Assembly (NCBI GenBank): GCA_964420035.1
Contig: CAYQQR010000011.1
Span: 1-64,000 of the forward strand
DNA length: 64,000 nucleotides
Source: CAYQQR01 sp964420035
GTDB lineage: Bacteria > Bacteroidota > Bacteroidia > Bacteroidales > SM23-62
Direction: 5' to 3'
Positions within the stretch are counted from its first letter, which is position 1. Each line of letters starts with the position of its first letter. The notes below the pieces were generated by a model. The model saw nothing but the letters and a program-made list of their open reading frames with translations. It searched no databases and was not told the DNA's origin. A program made the position numbers and the translations under genes. Below are positions 41,741 through 52,100 of this stretch, one piece after another.

Positions 41741-44700
41741 TCATTCATCCCGGATTAGCTGCAGAAATCTTACCGGACCTTTCAGACCGGCATCCAGGTC
41801 CTTGATCACGGGTTCGCCTGTAAATCCCCAAAAACTCATCAAACCTTGATCACGGAAAAGAGTCATCTCGTTTTGCACCATGTTCCCGACCCGCACCTTG
41901 AGGTTGTTTTCTCCGGCATTCAGATGCTCCGTAACCTCAAAACGGAAGGGAGGCCATAACCTTGAACCCACTTCTTTTCCATTGAGCCATACCTGGACCA
42001 GGTAGGATACTTCACCCAGGTCGAGCAAGATCCGTTCAGGAATGCTGTCTATCTCAAAAACAGTGGTATAATCCACATAACCCGAATATTGATGCAAATC
42101 CCATTGCAACCATGATTTAAGAGGAGCATAACGCACCCCGTTACAATGAATCCTGACGGCCTCATCAAGTTTTTGGGGATGGGCTTTCAGGTCCATCCCG
42201 AGCAATGTAATTTCGCTGTTCTCCGGCACCCTGAGTTCCTCGTTTTCAAACTTCACTTCCCGTCCATCCACCCATGCCTTTATGCTGTCGGATATCCCGG
42301 GCAACTCGATAGATGTTGCTCCGGGTGGAAGATGTAACATTATCCACATTTTTTCATCCAGCAGGATCCCGTAATCCGGAAGTTCGGTAACATGCTTCCG
42401 GGCATTGGCGATTAGAGGATCAGGAATTTCCGGAGATTGCCAGCCGGCAGGATTGAAACGAGAAGAAAACCAATCCTCCCGGTATGTTTCCCTTTCCAGC
42501 CATCCGGGATTGGTCCTGATCGTTTTTCTTGTGGAATCAGCCGTCATCAGGTTACCCTGCAGCATAAAACCGCCAGGGCCCCCTTCATTTCGAACATGGA
42601 CGGCAATAACATTCTTCCCGGAATCAAGATGGGCCTGCAGGTCATACACATCAATCCGGTCGTAATTACCTGCATTCGGACCCGGGGCTATGCTGTCCCC
42701 GTTGACGTACAAATGATGTGAATCATCAGCTGCAATGCTTATCCTGCATGCCAGAGGACTGTCTTTCAGATCGAAGCTGTACCGGTAAAAACGCTCCGAA
42801 CCGGGATCTTCTATATAGAAAAAGTCTGCAAACCATTCATTTTTCATGTGGATATTTCCCAGTAAGTTCTGGTAGCGCCAGTTAAGCTCCTCACCCTGCC
42901 CGTGGAAAACTATACTGTCAACAGGCCGGTCGGAGATATAGGTCCGCACCGTTGACAGTTTGACGGGCTCATCTGTGGGAATGATCATGGACCACAGGGA
43001 GTCCCGGTTCACGTCCACCGGTCTGAATAATTCTCCGGGCTTGCCGACCACCGGATTCCTTGCCGGATTGAAAACCAGCCAGAAGGCCTGGTATGGTTCC
43101 ATATCCAATCTGAGATGAATATCCTTCCCTTTTCTCTCATAAGCAATGCATTGAATCGTCCCCGTTTCACAGTCCCATAATTCAGCACATCCCACCCCTT
43201 CACGAAGTTTCAGTTCTATGCTGAAAGGCTCCGGCTCATTACTGGCCACCCAGTAAAAATGAGTGCTGTTCAGCTTTCTGTGGGATATCCTGACATCATG
43301 TTTCAGACCGGTAAAATTCACCTGGGGCCTGAACAAACGGTGTATTACCATGGGCAGTGCTTTCTGCCAGTTTTTGTCCCCGGAAAGATCGATAAAGCCG
43401 GGGGTTTGATTTATCTGACTCATGTAACGGGCCAGAACGGGATCTCCATCACCCAACTCGACTGAGGCTACCGGCAATTGCCCCAATGCGATCACATAAC
43501 CGCCTGACCGGGTATATTCAAGGACCTTCCTGGCGTTATCTCTTGAGATCATATACATGGGAGGCAATACCAGCACAGGGAATTGACGACCCTGAATTTC
43601 CATGGCCATCCTGTTGGGATCGTAGTTCCATTCTTTATGACCTGCCATTGCCAGGTAATGCTTGTCTGCAATCAGATAGTCTATATTGGCTTCTGTCATG
43701 ACTTTCATGGCATCGGAATACACCGTGTTGATATGAAGCGCCTCGGGTGACCATTCGCCGGTTTCCCTGTCAGGATCGAAATAACCTTCGGCAAGAGCCC
43801 AAATGCTTTCCAGCGGACAATACAACAAAACATCTGCAACCAGTTCGCCTTGCCGGCTGATATAAGCTGCCCGGCGCGCGTAATCGGTCCACAGGTACAG
43901 GTAGTTCCAATAAGGATTTTCGGTGTACCAGTCGGCAGGAAACGGAATACTCCAAAGCGCCCTGTTTGTATTGATGCCATGAGGGACGAAATGGTTTACA
44001 CCCCAGGCAACCAGGGCATCGACCGTTCTCTTCATGTCCAAAGGGGTCTGACCCCACCCGGTGACCCCCATGATCTCCGACATAAAGGGCTTGTTTTCAA
44101 ATTCGCAAACCGACTGGGTTTCCTTAAAATCATGCACCTTCTGCCCCCTCATCCCGATGGCATCGTTACCGGGCAAAGTGACCCGGCGCTGGCATAACAT
44201 CAGGTCCCCTACATAAGCGGCCACCCGCATCAGGGATTCTTCCCAAAGGTTGGTGATGTAATACATACCCCGCTCCCCGAGCCAATCCGACAGTTTGCCG
44301 ATAAAGTTTTCACTGTAGATATCCGAAACTACATGAAACCAATCATAGCGTATTTTAGCATACAAACCTTCATTGTCTTTCTCTGTCAGTAAGGGAAGCA
44401 TGGGGAGCAACTCCTTTTCCTTCATTTCCCTGAAGCGTACCGGCAGATATTCCGACCAGGCCAGCTTATACCCGAAGTCCCCTTCATTATCCACAAATAC
44501 ACCCGGGATGGAATTACCCATTCGCTCAGGAAAGTGCTCCATATAGGGATAATGGGCCATAGGAATAAACAGATTCATCAGGTCAGGATCCAGGTAATTC
44601 ACTTCACCCTCAAAGGGCTGGCTGTGGGTATATTCTGTGTAGGAATAAACCATCCAGTTCCCGGCTGGAACATACCATTTAAAGGCCTCACCTTCCCCTA

Positions 44701-45286
44701 TTACCTGCAGGGAAGTAGTTTGAAGTATATCCCCTTCCAATATCCTCCCGGCAACCGTAAATTTTGAAGGGGGTAATTCTATTTGTCTCGGTCCGGTGAA
44801 CACCTGTTTTTTCCATTTCAGGGACTTACCTTTCAACGATGGATAATTCTCCAGGATCCTGCCTGCAGCCTGCCCGCTCGGCCACATATACTCGTCACAA
44901 TAGCCCAGGTACATCTCCTGACTTTCTGCCTTTTCCAGGGCGGCCCTGAATGCATCGAACCATTGTTCCGAGAGCCACTGTTCTTTGGGCAACTCAATAT
45001 TCCTGCCCCACTTGGCCCCGGTGCGTGCATGGACGTAGCCGGGATTCAGTCTTTGCCTTGTCATCTCCTCGGCCATTTTCCTTACCTGGGACCTGTCCAG
45101 CGGGGAATCCCAGAACCAGAACGTATGGGGTGCATACCACGAGGGCGGATCCTTGAAGTTCGCGGCCATCTCTTCATGATCAACAGCCTTCTTTCTCCAT
45201 TCGCTGGTGTATTCCGGTGGTTGGCTGCAACCCTGTACAAGGATAATAGACAGTAACATTAAACTACCACGTATAAACCTGTTCAT
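41741..45286 (-). CDS. GH106-like alpha-L-rhamnosidase family lipoprotein (first copy)
   Basis: A 1181-residue lipoprotein (lipobox ending C20, VQGC). It has the GH106-type start (FKDPPSWYAPHTFWFWDSPL), a TIM-barrel-like region with YCDEYMWPSGQAAG, and C-terminal beta-sandwich modules, the last resembling a GH2-like sugar-binding domain (VWLNGKEVGSRLWPPFRFEV). GH106 enzymes remove alpha-linked L-rhamnose; many relatives are uncharacterised. It follows the two sulfatase genes and precedes the GH116-like gene on the minus strand. It differs clearly from the second GH106-like protein in this window. Confidence 0.75.
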   Translation of the reverse strand: MNRFIRGSLMLLSIILVQGCSQPPEYTSEWRKKAVDHEEMAANFKDPPSWYAPHTFWFWDSPLDRSQVRKMAEEMTRQRLNPGYVHARTGAKWGRNIELPKEQWLSEQWFDAFRAALEKAESQEMYLGYCDEYMWPSGQAAGRILENYPSLKGKSLKWKKQVFTGPRQIELPPSKFTVAGRILEGDILQTTSLQVIGEGEAFKWYVPAGNWMVYSYTEYTHSQPFEGEVNYLDPDLMNLFIPMAHYPYMEHFPERMGNSIPGVFVDNEGDFGYKLAWSEYLPVRFREMKEKELLPMLPLLTEKDNEGLYAKIRYDWFHVVSDIYSENFIGKLSDWLGERGMYYITNLWEESLMRVAAYVGDLMLCQRRVTLPGNDAIGMRGQKVHDFKETQSVCEFENKPFMSEIMGVTGWGQTPLDMKRTVDALVAWGVNHFVPHGINTNRALWSIPFPADWYTENPYWNYLYLWTDYARRAAYISRQGELVADVLLYCPLESIWALAEGYFDPDRETGEWSPEALHINTVYSDAMKVMTEANIDYLIADKHYLAMAGHKEWNYDPNRMAMEIQGRQFPVLVLPPMYMISRDNARKVLEYTRSGGYVIALGQLPVASVELGDGDPVLARYMSQINQTPGFIDLSGDKNWQKALPMVIHRLFRPQVNFTGLKHDVRISHRKLNSTHFYWVASNEPEPFSIELKLREGVGCAELWDCETGTIQCIAYERKGKDIHLRLDMEPYQAFWLVFNPARNPVVGKPGELFRPVDVNRDSLWSMIIPTDEPVKLSTVRTYISDRPVDSIVFHGQGEELNWRYQNLLGNIHMKNEWFADFFYIEDPGSERFYRYSFDLKDSPLACRISIAADDSHHLYVNGDSIAPGPNAGNYDRIDVYDLQAHLDSGKNVIAVHVRNEGGPGGFMLQGNLMTADSTRKTIRTNPGWLERETYREDWFSSRFNPAGWQSPEIPDPLIANARKHVTELPDYGILLDEKMWIMLHLPPGATSIELPGISDSIKAWVDGREVKFENEELRVPENSEITLLGMDLKAHPQKLDEAVRIHCNGVRYAPLKSWLQWDLHQYSGYVDYTTVFEIDSIPERILLDLGEVSYLVQVWLNGKEVGSRLWPPFRFEVTEHLNAGENNLKVRVGNMVQNEMTLFRDQGLMSFWGFTGEPVIKDLDAGLKGPVRFLQLIRDE

Positions 45287-45318
45287 AATTCAACGAATTG
45301 TTGCTGGTTTCTTGCTTT

Positions 45319-45353
45319 CAGCTGCCAACGACCAGCCGCCAGCAGCCAGTGAC
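45319..45353. repeat. Degenerate 7-bp array (CAGCCGC-type)
   Basis: Heptamers CAGCTGC, CAACGAC, CAGCCGC, CAGCAGC and CAGTGAC follow in register, between the first GH106-like start and the sulfatase stop codon. It shares an inverted 15-mer with 35990-36004. Confidence 0.7.
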
Positions 45354-46993
45354 TAGTAACAACCTTTACGGTACCAGTAAAACCGGTTCATATCCACTTC
45401 CCTGGCCTTTTCAGTGAGTTCCCGGTATTTCTCTGAAAAATAGAAGGGATCGACATCTTTCAATGAAAACGGATGTTCAAAATCATCCTGGTATTCATTA
45501 AGTCTGGAGCGCATCATTTCCAGTACTTCCCTGTATTCTTCCTCATATGCAAGATTACTTTGTTCTTCGGGATCCCCGGCAATATTGAAAAGCTGATCCG
45601 GATCAAAATAATGGGGATAGCGTTCAAAAGAAGGCTCCACCGATAGCATACCCCGGTTAGCGTAAGCCCGGGTAACTTTTTCTTCCTTCATATTCCGGAT
45701 CATTTCGGCCGGATAACGTAAAGCAATGTATTTCCAGTCTTTATAAAGAATACCCCGGGTATAACCAAACTCGAAATAGAGATCATCATGAATTGCTGCT
45801 GTATCAGCAGGATCCAAAAGAATCCGTGCTGCACTCCGGCCGTCCATATTGGCTTCTCCGGGAAGGTTTCCTCCGGCCAATTCCAGGAAAGTTGGCAACA
45901 GGTCGGGGATCATAAACCGAACCCCGGTTTCTGAACCGGCCGGGATATTACCAGGAAACTGCATTACGAAAGGAATATGGACCCCGCCCTGGTAGCAGGT
46001 TGCTTTACCGTCGAATCGATTATGATCGGTAGTAAACACCACTGCGGTCCGGTCCGTCGCCTGTATATTATCCAGTTCCTCAAGTACGGCCCCAACCAGG
46101 TCATCAGTCCACACGGTACCCGCTGTTTTAAAATCGACCCGATATCCTTTCTCTTCAATCCGGTCGTAGATCGTTGAGCGTTCCGGCATCACGTCTTCCA
46201 GGCCTTCAACATATCCGGCCTGGGTAAGATTGATGGGTGACTCGATCGATTCGGTGTGGCAGGGACCGTGATGGGTGGTGATGTTGACTATAAGGAAGAA
46301 GGGCTGATCCCGGTCCTTTGCTTCATCCAAAAAGTCTAAGGCTCCCTTTGCATACCATTCCAGGTTATGCACGTTCACCGCCTTCACCGGGTGCCAGTCG
46401 TTATTGAACGCGGTTATGGAGGAAGCGTGATCATAGCCTCCTGCTTTGATCATTTCCACCAGGTCCGCCTGGCACTTTTTCAGCTTGGCATCCACCCCGG
46501 GATCGGCCGGGTCCGCTTCCGGGTCAAAATCATAGGGACCATAGTCAAAACCCAGGTGCCACTTCCCAACAAATCCGGTGTAATAGCCTTCCCGCTGCAA
46601 CAATTCTCCCAGGGTTCTTTCCTGTGCCGGATCCAGGTTGGTGTTCCAGGCGATGCTGTAGGCTTCATCAAGGGGATTTTCCTGAATAAAAGTACCGGCC
46701 CTGCACCGGCCGGCAAATTTGCCGGTATGAAGGGAATAACGGCTGGGTGTACAAACCGGTGCCGTACAGTAAAATTGATCTGCTGTGATCCCGCTTTCTG
46801 CAATCGCGTCAATATGCGGAGAAAGATCCGGCCCCCCTCCGAAACCCCAATAGGAAAAGTCATTGTCATCTGTAAAAAAAAGAATGATATTGGGCTGTTC
46901 CGCTTCTCCGTCCGGGGCTTTTCCCTGTTGGCCCAGTGTGCAGGCTGATAGTAGGATCGCGGAAATCAGGACTGGCCCGGAAATGTTCTGCAT
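45353..46993 (-). CDS. Sulfatase, S1 family (lipoprotein)
   Basis: A 546-residue type I sulfatase. Starting at 46993 the lipobox ends at C18 (LLSAC); a longer start at 47023 would blur it. The formylglycine site is C81-T-P-S-R with the following YSLHTGKFAG. Metal-site residues appear in FFTDDNDFSYWG at the N terminus and FTTDHNRFDGK later. It removes sulfate esters from a glycan after maturation of C81 by an anaerobic or aerobic formylglycine-generating enzyme, which is not in the window. It overlaps the upstream sulfatase region closely, so the two are co-transcribed and may act at different sugar positions. Confidence 0.92.
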   Translation of the reverse strand: MQNISGPVLISAILLSACTLGQQGKAPDGEAEQPNIILFFTDDNDFSYWGFGGGPDLSPHIDAIAESGITADQFYCTAPVCTPSRYSLHTGKFAGRCRAGTFIQENPLDEAYSIAWNTNLDPAQERTLGELLQREGYYTGFVGKWHLGFDYGPYDFDPEADPADPGVDAKLKKCQADLVEMIKAGGYDHASSITAFNNDWHPVKAVNVHNLEWYAKGALDFLDEAKDRDQPFFLIVNITTHHGPCHTESIESPINLTQAGYVEGLEDVMPERSTIYDRIEEKGYRVDFKTAGTVWTDDLVGAVLEELDNIQATDRTAVVFTTDHNRFDGKATCYQGGVHIPFVMQFPGNIPAGSETGVRFMIPDLLPTFLELAGGNLPGEANMDGRSAARILLDPADTAAIHDDLYFEFGYTRGILYKDWKYIALRYPAEMIRNMKEEKVTRAYANRGMLSVEPSFERYPHYFDPDQLFNIAGDPEEQSNLAYEEEYREVLEMMRSRLNEYQDDFEHPFSLKDVDPFYFSEKYRELTEKAREVDMNRFYWYRKGCY

Positions 46994-47025
46994 GTTTTTA
47001 ATGGATGGATTGAACAAGATCAATA

Positions 47026-48855
47026 TTAGTTATTTCCTTCCAGTTTTGAAAACTCAAGGCGGTTCAGGATACCCTCCTGCCCCGGAGCCGGGATCAGCGC
47101 GCCGGGTATTTCCAGTTTCACAGATGCCGGTGCTTCCTCCAATCGGACCGGCTCAAAGCGGGTGGTGTCTTCCCACAAAGCAAAGAGGCTGTCCTTCCCC
47201 AGGGTCAATAATAGATCTTTTCGTATATCAGGGCATTGATCGAAAAATGCAGTTACGGCATATTTCCCGGATTCATGGACATGGATCTCATATACCGCGT
47301 ACGCACCCTGCCGGTCCCAGCCCTTGAGCCTGTCAAAAGTACTTTTTAATCCTTCGGACGTTTCCCGGGGTGCCTTGCCCAATACCGGGCTATGGGTCAT
47401 TCCGTCCTTCCCGATAAGAAAAACAGGCATCCGGAAGGATCCATCCTCCCGGATTATGGAAGACCACCATGAATAAAGGCTGTCTTTCATCTCCAAAAAT
47501 TCATCAGGAAATTCATACAACTGATTCTTGTTTTCCCCGGGATCCTTTTCCAGGTCAATAAACACGAATTGATTTACCGGATCGGGCATTCCTTCTGAAG
47601 GGCCCGGATTTAAGAGAAGTTTGAAACGCCGGTCCCTGACAGAAATGATCTGGTTTTCCGCTTTCATTTCCAGCTTGTCCGCAGGTCTTACCGGGCGATA
47701 TTCATCCTTTACCCCATCGGGAGTCCAGGGCTTATCGGTGGGCGGCCAGCCGGGATTTGCATAATTGAAGCTTAATTTGTTCTTTTTCCGGACTTTTCCC
47801 CTGATCAGGGATGCGAAACTGCTGCCGTCGAATTCCACCCCCGATGCACCGGGATCAAAGCCGGCCAGTTCCAGTAATGTCGGAGCAATATCACAAATAT
47901 CGCAAAGCTCATTGATCTTACCCGGGACGGTATGTCCTTTACGATAAACGAATAAGGGGGATTTGACCCCGTTCTCCCATATGTTGCCCTTGTGGCCCCG
48001 CAAATCATTTACATACCGTATCTCCCGGTCGGCATCGGTGAGGACATCGTTCAATACGGCCGGCCCATTATCGCTCATGAAGAATACATAAGTGTTTTCG
48101 GCCAACGGACTTGTGTCCAGGTAATTGAAAAAGCGGCCCAGGTGATAGTCGCAATGATCGACCATGGCATAAAGGGTAGACAGATTGGCTGATAATCCTT
48201 TTTGCAGGTATTTCTGCACCAGGCTGTCGGGTGCGTCCAGGGGCGAATGGCAGGTAAGAAATGACAGATAAGCCAGGAACGGTTGATCCCTGGCCCCTTC
48301 AATGAATTCAATGGCCTGGTCCACGATCACCTGGTCGGCCCATACATCATATTGCACAGGCTTTCCGTTCATTAAGCCATCTGAATTTCTGTGCTGGTAC
48401 AAGCGGGCCATGTAGGCCTCGTCAAATCCCCGCTCCCAGGGATAGTAGCCCGGGGTGTGACCCGAGTGCCACTTGCCCCAAATACCGGTACGGTAACCCT
48501 CATCCTTAAGCAAGTTGGCCATGGTCATTTCATCCAGGTTCAGGAAATCCTTTCCTCCATGCACATGAGACACCCCCGTCCGCGGAAAATGGCGACCGGT
48601 GAGCAAACTGGCCCGGGTGGGAGCACAAACCGGGTTGACACAGAAGTTGGCAAATTGCCGGGAAGCCCTTGCAAATCGGTCGATATTCGGAGTTTCAACC
48701 AGCTCATTGCCATGGACCCCAAGATCGGAATAACCGAGGTCGTCCAGCTGAATAATCACAAAATTGGGTTGAACAGCAGGCTCCTTATCACAGGAGGTTA
48801 ATGCAGTAAATGCAGTCAATACACTCAAAGGTACCAGACAGGTGGTTCTTTTCAT
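47026..48855 (-). CDS. Sulfatase, S1 family (arylsulfatase-like lipoprotein)
   Basis: A second type I sulfatase, 609 residues from the ATG at 48855 (an in-frame ATG six bases upstream is also possible). The signal peptide ends with a lipobox at LTSC. The formylglycine site is C-A-P-T-R in NPVCAPTRASLLTGR, and the N-terminal metal motif is IIQLDDLGYSDLG. It carries a C-terminal extension of about 110 residues (after the segment IIREDGSFRMP) that looks like a beta-sandwich for binding. It is the first gene of the minus-strand operon, divergent from the 1922-residue protein. Confidence 0.92.
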   Translation of the reverse strand: MKRTTCLVPLSVLTAFTALTSCDKEPAVQPNFVIIQLDDLGYSDLGVHGNELVETPNIDRFARASRQFANFCVNPVCAPTRASLLTGRHFPRTGVSHVHGGKDFLNLDEMTMANLLKDEGYRTGIWGKWHSGHTPGYYPWERGFDEAYMARLYQHRNSDGLMNGKPVQYDVWADQVIVDQAIEFIEGARDQPFLAYLSFLTCHSPLDAPDSLVQKYLQKGLSANLSTLYAMVDHCDYHLGRFFNYLDTSPLAENTYVFFMSDNGPAVLNDVLTDADREIRYVNDLRGHKGNIWENGVKSPLFVYRKGHTVPGKINELCDICDIAPTLLELAGFDPGASGVEFDGSSFASLIRGKVRKKNKLSFNYANPGWPPTDKPWTPDGVKDEYRPVRPADKLEMKAENQIISVRDRRFKLLLNPGPSEGMPDPVNQFVFIDLEKDPGENKNQLYEFPDEFLEMKDSLYSWWSSIIREDGSFRMPVFLIGKDGMTHSPVLGKAPRETSEGLKSTFDRLKGWDRQGAYAVYEIHVHESGKYAVTAFFDQCPDIRKDLLLTLGKDSLFALWEDTTRFEPVRLEEAPASVKLEIPGALIPAPGQEGILNRLEFSKLEGNN

Positions 48856-49103
48856 GGTCATACGGTTGTCATGCAGTGGTCATGCAATTGTAAAACAATA
48901 TATAAAAACCAGCCTGATTTTCCATTTTCCATCTTCCTTCTTACATTTTAAATCTCCACATCTCCACACCTCCACCAATAATATATACTCTTTTTAAATA
49001 ACCATCCCCCGTAAGGGCTGAAGCCGGCTAATTTGTAAATGAAGTGTACCGGGTACAAAGAAGCACCAGATACCCGACCAACTACTAACTATAACATTTT
49101 ACG

Positions 49104-52100
49104 ATGAATGCATCTCGGCTTTTCACCCTGCTGGTTGTAATTTCCTTTTCCAATTTTATTTACGCGCAAACCGGGAATGTTCTCTGGGAACAATGGGACA
49201 ACAAACCTGCTGATTTCACCGAACTGGCCGGCTGGACCGATCCCGATAACAGCCTTCTGCTCTCCAGTCTGGACGGTCCTTCCAACTGGGCAGACAACTA
49301 TGGCGCGAGGATCAGCGGTTATATCAAAGCGGATACCACCGGTTATTTTACTTTCTACCTGTCTTCCGATGACCAGGGACAGTTCCTGCTAAGTGACGGA
49401 CTGGATGAGGATAATCTATCCTTGTTGTGCCAGGTGCCCGGCTATTCCAGCTATAAAGAATGGACCAAATATGAAGAACAAAAGTCGGAGCCGGCATATC
49501 TCCGGAAAAACGAGTGGTACTATTTTGAAGCCATGTTGATAGAGAACAGCGGCGGGGATCACATTGAAGTTGGATGGACCCGGCCCGGTGAAGAGGTTTC
49601 CACCATCACCATTATAGGATCCGCGTACCTTTCACAGGATCCGGTTGTCGATTCCACGGCTACCCTGATCAAAAAATTTGAATTCCGGGATTTGAGCTAT
49701 CCCCAGTTCACCGACATCGACCCCGGTGCAGGCACCGTTGATATCGATGTACCCTATGGAACCGGCCTGACCGATCTCACTCCCGAAATCACCCTTTCTT
49801 ATGGTGCAACGGTAAATCCTGGAAGCGAAGTCAGCCAGGATTTCTCAAATCCCGTTGTCTATACGGTAACCGCCCTCAAGGGAAATACGCGGGACTATAC
49901 AGTCACCGTAACGGAACTTCCCCTGCAAACGGGAAGCTCCATCTCCAATGTCCATCTGGAACCCCTGGACCAGGATGCTGTGGTCCATGAAGGAGAAAAG
50001 ACCATCAGTTTCTGGTACTACGAAGGATACGATGAATCCCAAACCATAACCTTCGACCTCTCCCTCTACGCTGCAGCGGACATTGCATCAGGCAGCAGTT
50101 TTGGATTGGACGCCGTTCCTTCAACCATTAGGGTGACGGCCCAGGATGGCAGTCAGACCGTTTATACCGTTAATGTAAGCGTCCTTAAGGGGATACAGGA
50201 CTTCCGGGATGATTTCAGCACCAACCAGTATGTTTCCGGCTGGAAAAACACCCCGGCCTATGAATTTTCGCGTAACGCGGCCAACGAGGAACTGGATCTG
50301 CAAATGATCCCGGTAAATTGGGCGGATACCCGTTTCAACTTTCCGGATACCCTTAATTTACACCGGTATCCACTGATCCGCTTCAGGTTAAAGACCGATA
50401 AGATCATCATTAAAGACGGCCTCAGGTTCAGGCTGATCGATATCAACGGACATAATAACACCCATTGGAAAAACAGGGACCTCGAAACTTACAAGATCAC
50501 GACCATCAACGAGTTTATTGAGCTGAGTACCGACTTTACAGGCAATATCATTTACAATAATGAAGAGGATGAACTGGACCTGGGGCAAATAACGGCCATG
50601 TATTTCGACGTGAACCGGGGCAATACAGCCGATGGGAAAGGAAGCGATGCCTTTATCAATATTGACGACTTCCAGGTGGGTGCTGAAGCCTTACCCAACA
50701 ACAAGCCCCTTATTGATGCGGTAAAGAATCCTCCTTATATCTATATTGGTGACGGACAGCAAAGCCTTGACCTGACAGGTATTGACGACGGCAACCCGGA
50801 AAGGGATGAAAACCTTAACCTGACGGTTCGCAATTCCAACCCGGCTGTGGTCACCATCGACCAGGTCAACTATGACGGCAGTTCTTCAGAAGGAAGCATT
50901 CAATACAGTCCTGCCGGCACAAACGGTTTTGCAGAGATCACCGTGGTGGTGCAGGATGACCGGGGAACCGCTTTCTCGGGTGATTCGGATACCGATTCCA
51001 CCAAATTCATTGTTGAGATCAGGGATCCCGATCCTTCAGCCAACAATATACCCACTTTCGGTTCTCCCGAAGATCCCTGGGTTTACGCGAACACGGGGCA
51101 GAATGTCATTATCATACCGCGAGTGGATGACGGAGATGCCGGCAAGGTCCAGGACCTTAGCTTTACCCCAACCTCACAGGATATGGATATGCTTGTTGTG
51201 GATTCCGTAGTATATGTACCCGGTGATCACTTGGCCCTGATGTACATTACAGAAAAAGGTCAGGCCGGCCCTGTTTCCATCGATCTTAGCTGCCAGGATG
51301 AGGAAGATATCGCCGGGGGAGGTTCCAATATATTCTCTGCCGTTTTTTCTTTAGAAATCAGGAATTTCGATAACCCGGGAGTTCTTTACTACGCGACTGA
51401 TGTTGCCCACTGGCAGGATATGCCCTATGGTGAAAATCCCGGCATTCAGGAAGGCTCGAAAATTATACTGCCTGCGGCCCAGTCAGACAATACCTGGGAC
51501 CAGGATTTCTTCTGGGGCGTAATGAAGGGATACCTGACACCTGAGGTTACAGGCGACTATATCTTTGAAACCACCGACCACGAAGGATCATTCCTGTATC
51601 TGAGCACGGACATATCTCCTTCCAATATTCCCGGGGAGGCGAATCCGACGGCACAATGGGAGGTTCCCTCCGGTCCCATCGAATTGCAGGCCGGGAAAAC
51701 CTATTATTTCGAAGCCTACCATAAGGAGATCGTATATGACTATAATTTCAGTATCCTGTGGACCGGTCCCGGAATTGCCAGGCAGGTGATCAGTGGCGAG
51801 TACCTGACCGTGGATCTGGATCTGGAGCTTCCGACAAAACCCTTAAATGCCGGTATAACGATACGGGGGACCAACGATGTGATAATCGTCTGGGATGCTG
51901 CCTGCGATAACCGGGGGATTTCTGGATATAATGTCTACCCGGAAGGTTATCAGGTAAATGATGAAGTAATCGGCAAGCTTAAGTATAAGGTAACCGGACT
52001 GGAACCTGAACATGAATACTCAGTTGCGGTACGCGCCATGGACCGCTTCGGAAATCTTTCCATCCCATCGGATATCCTGACCTTCACCACTTATCCGGAA

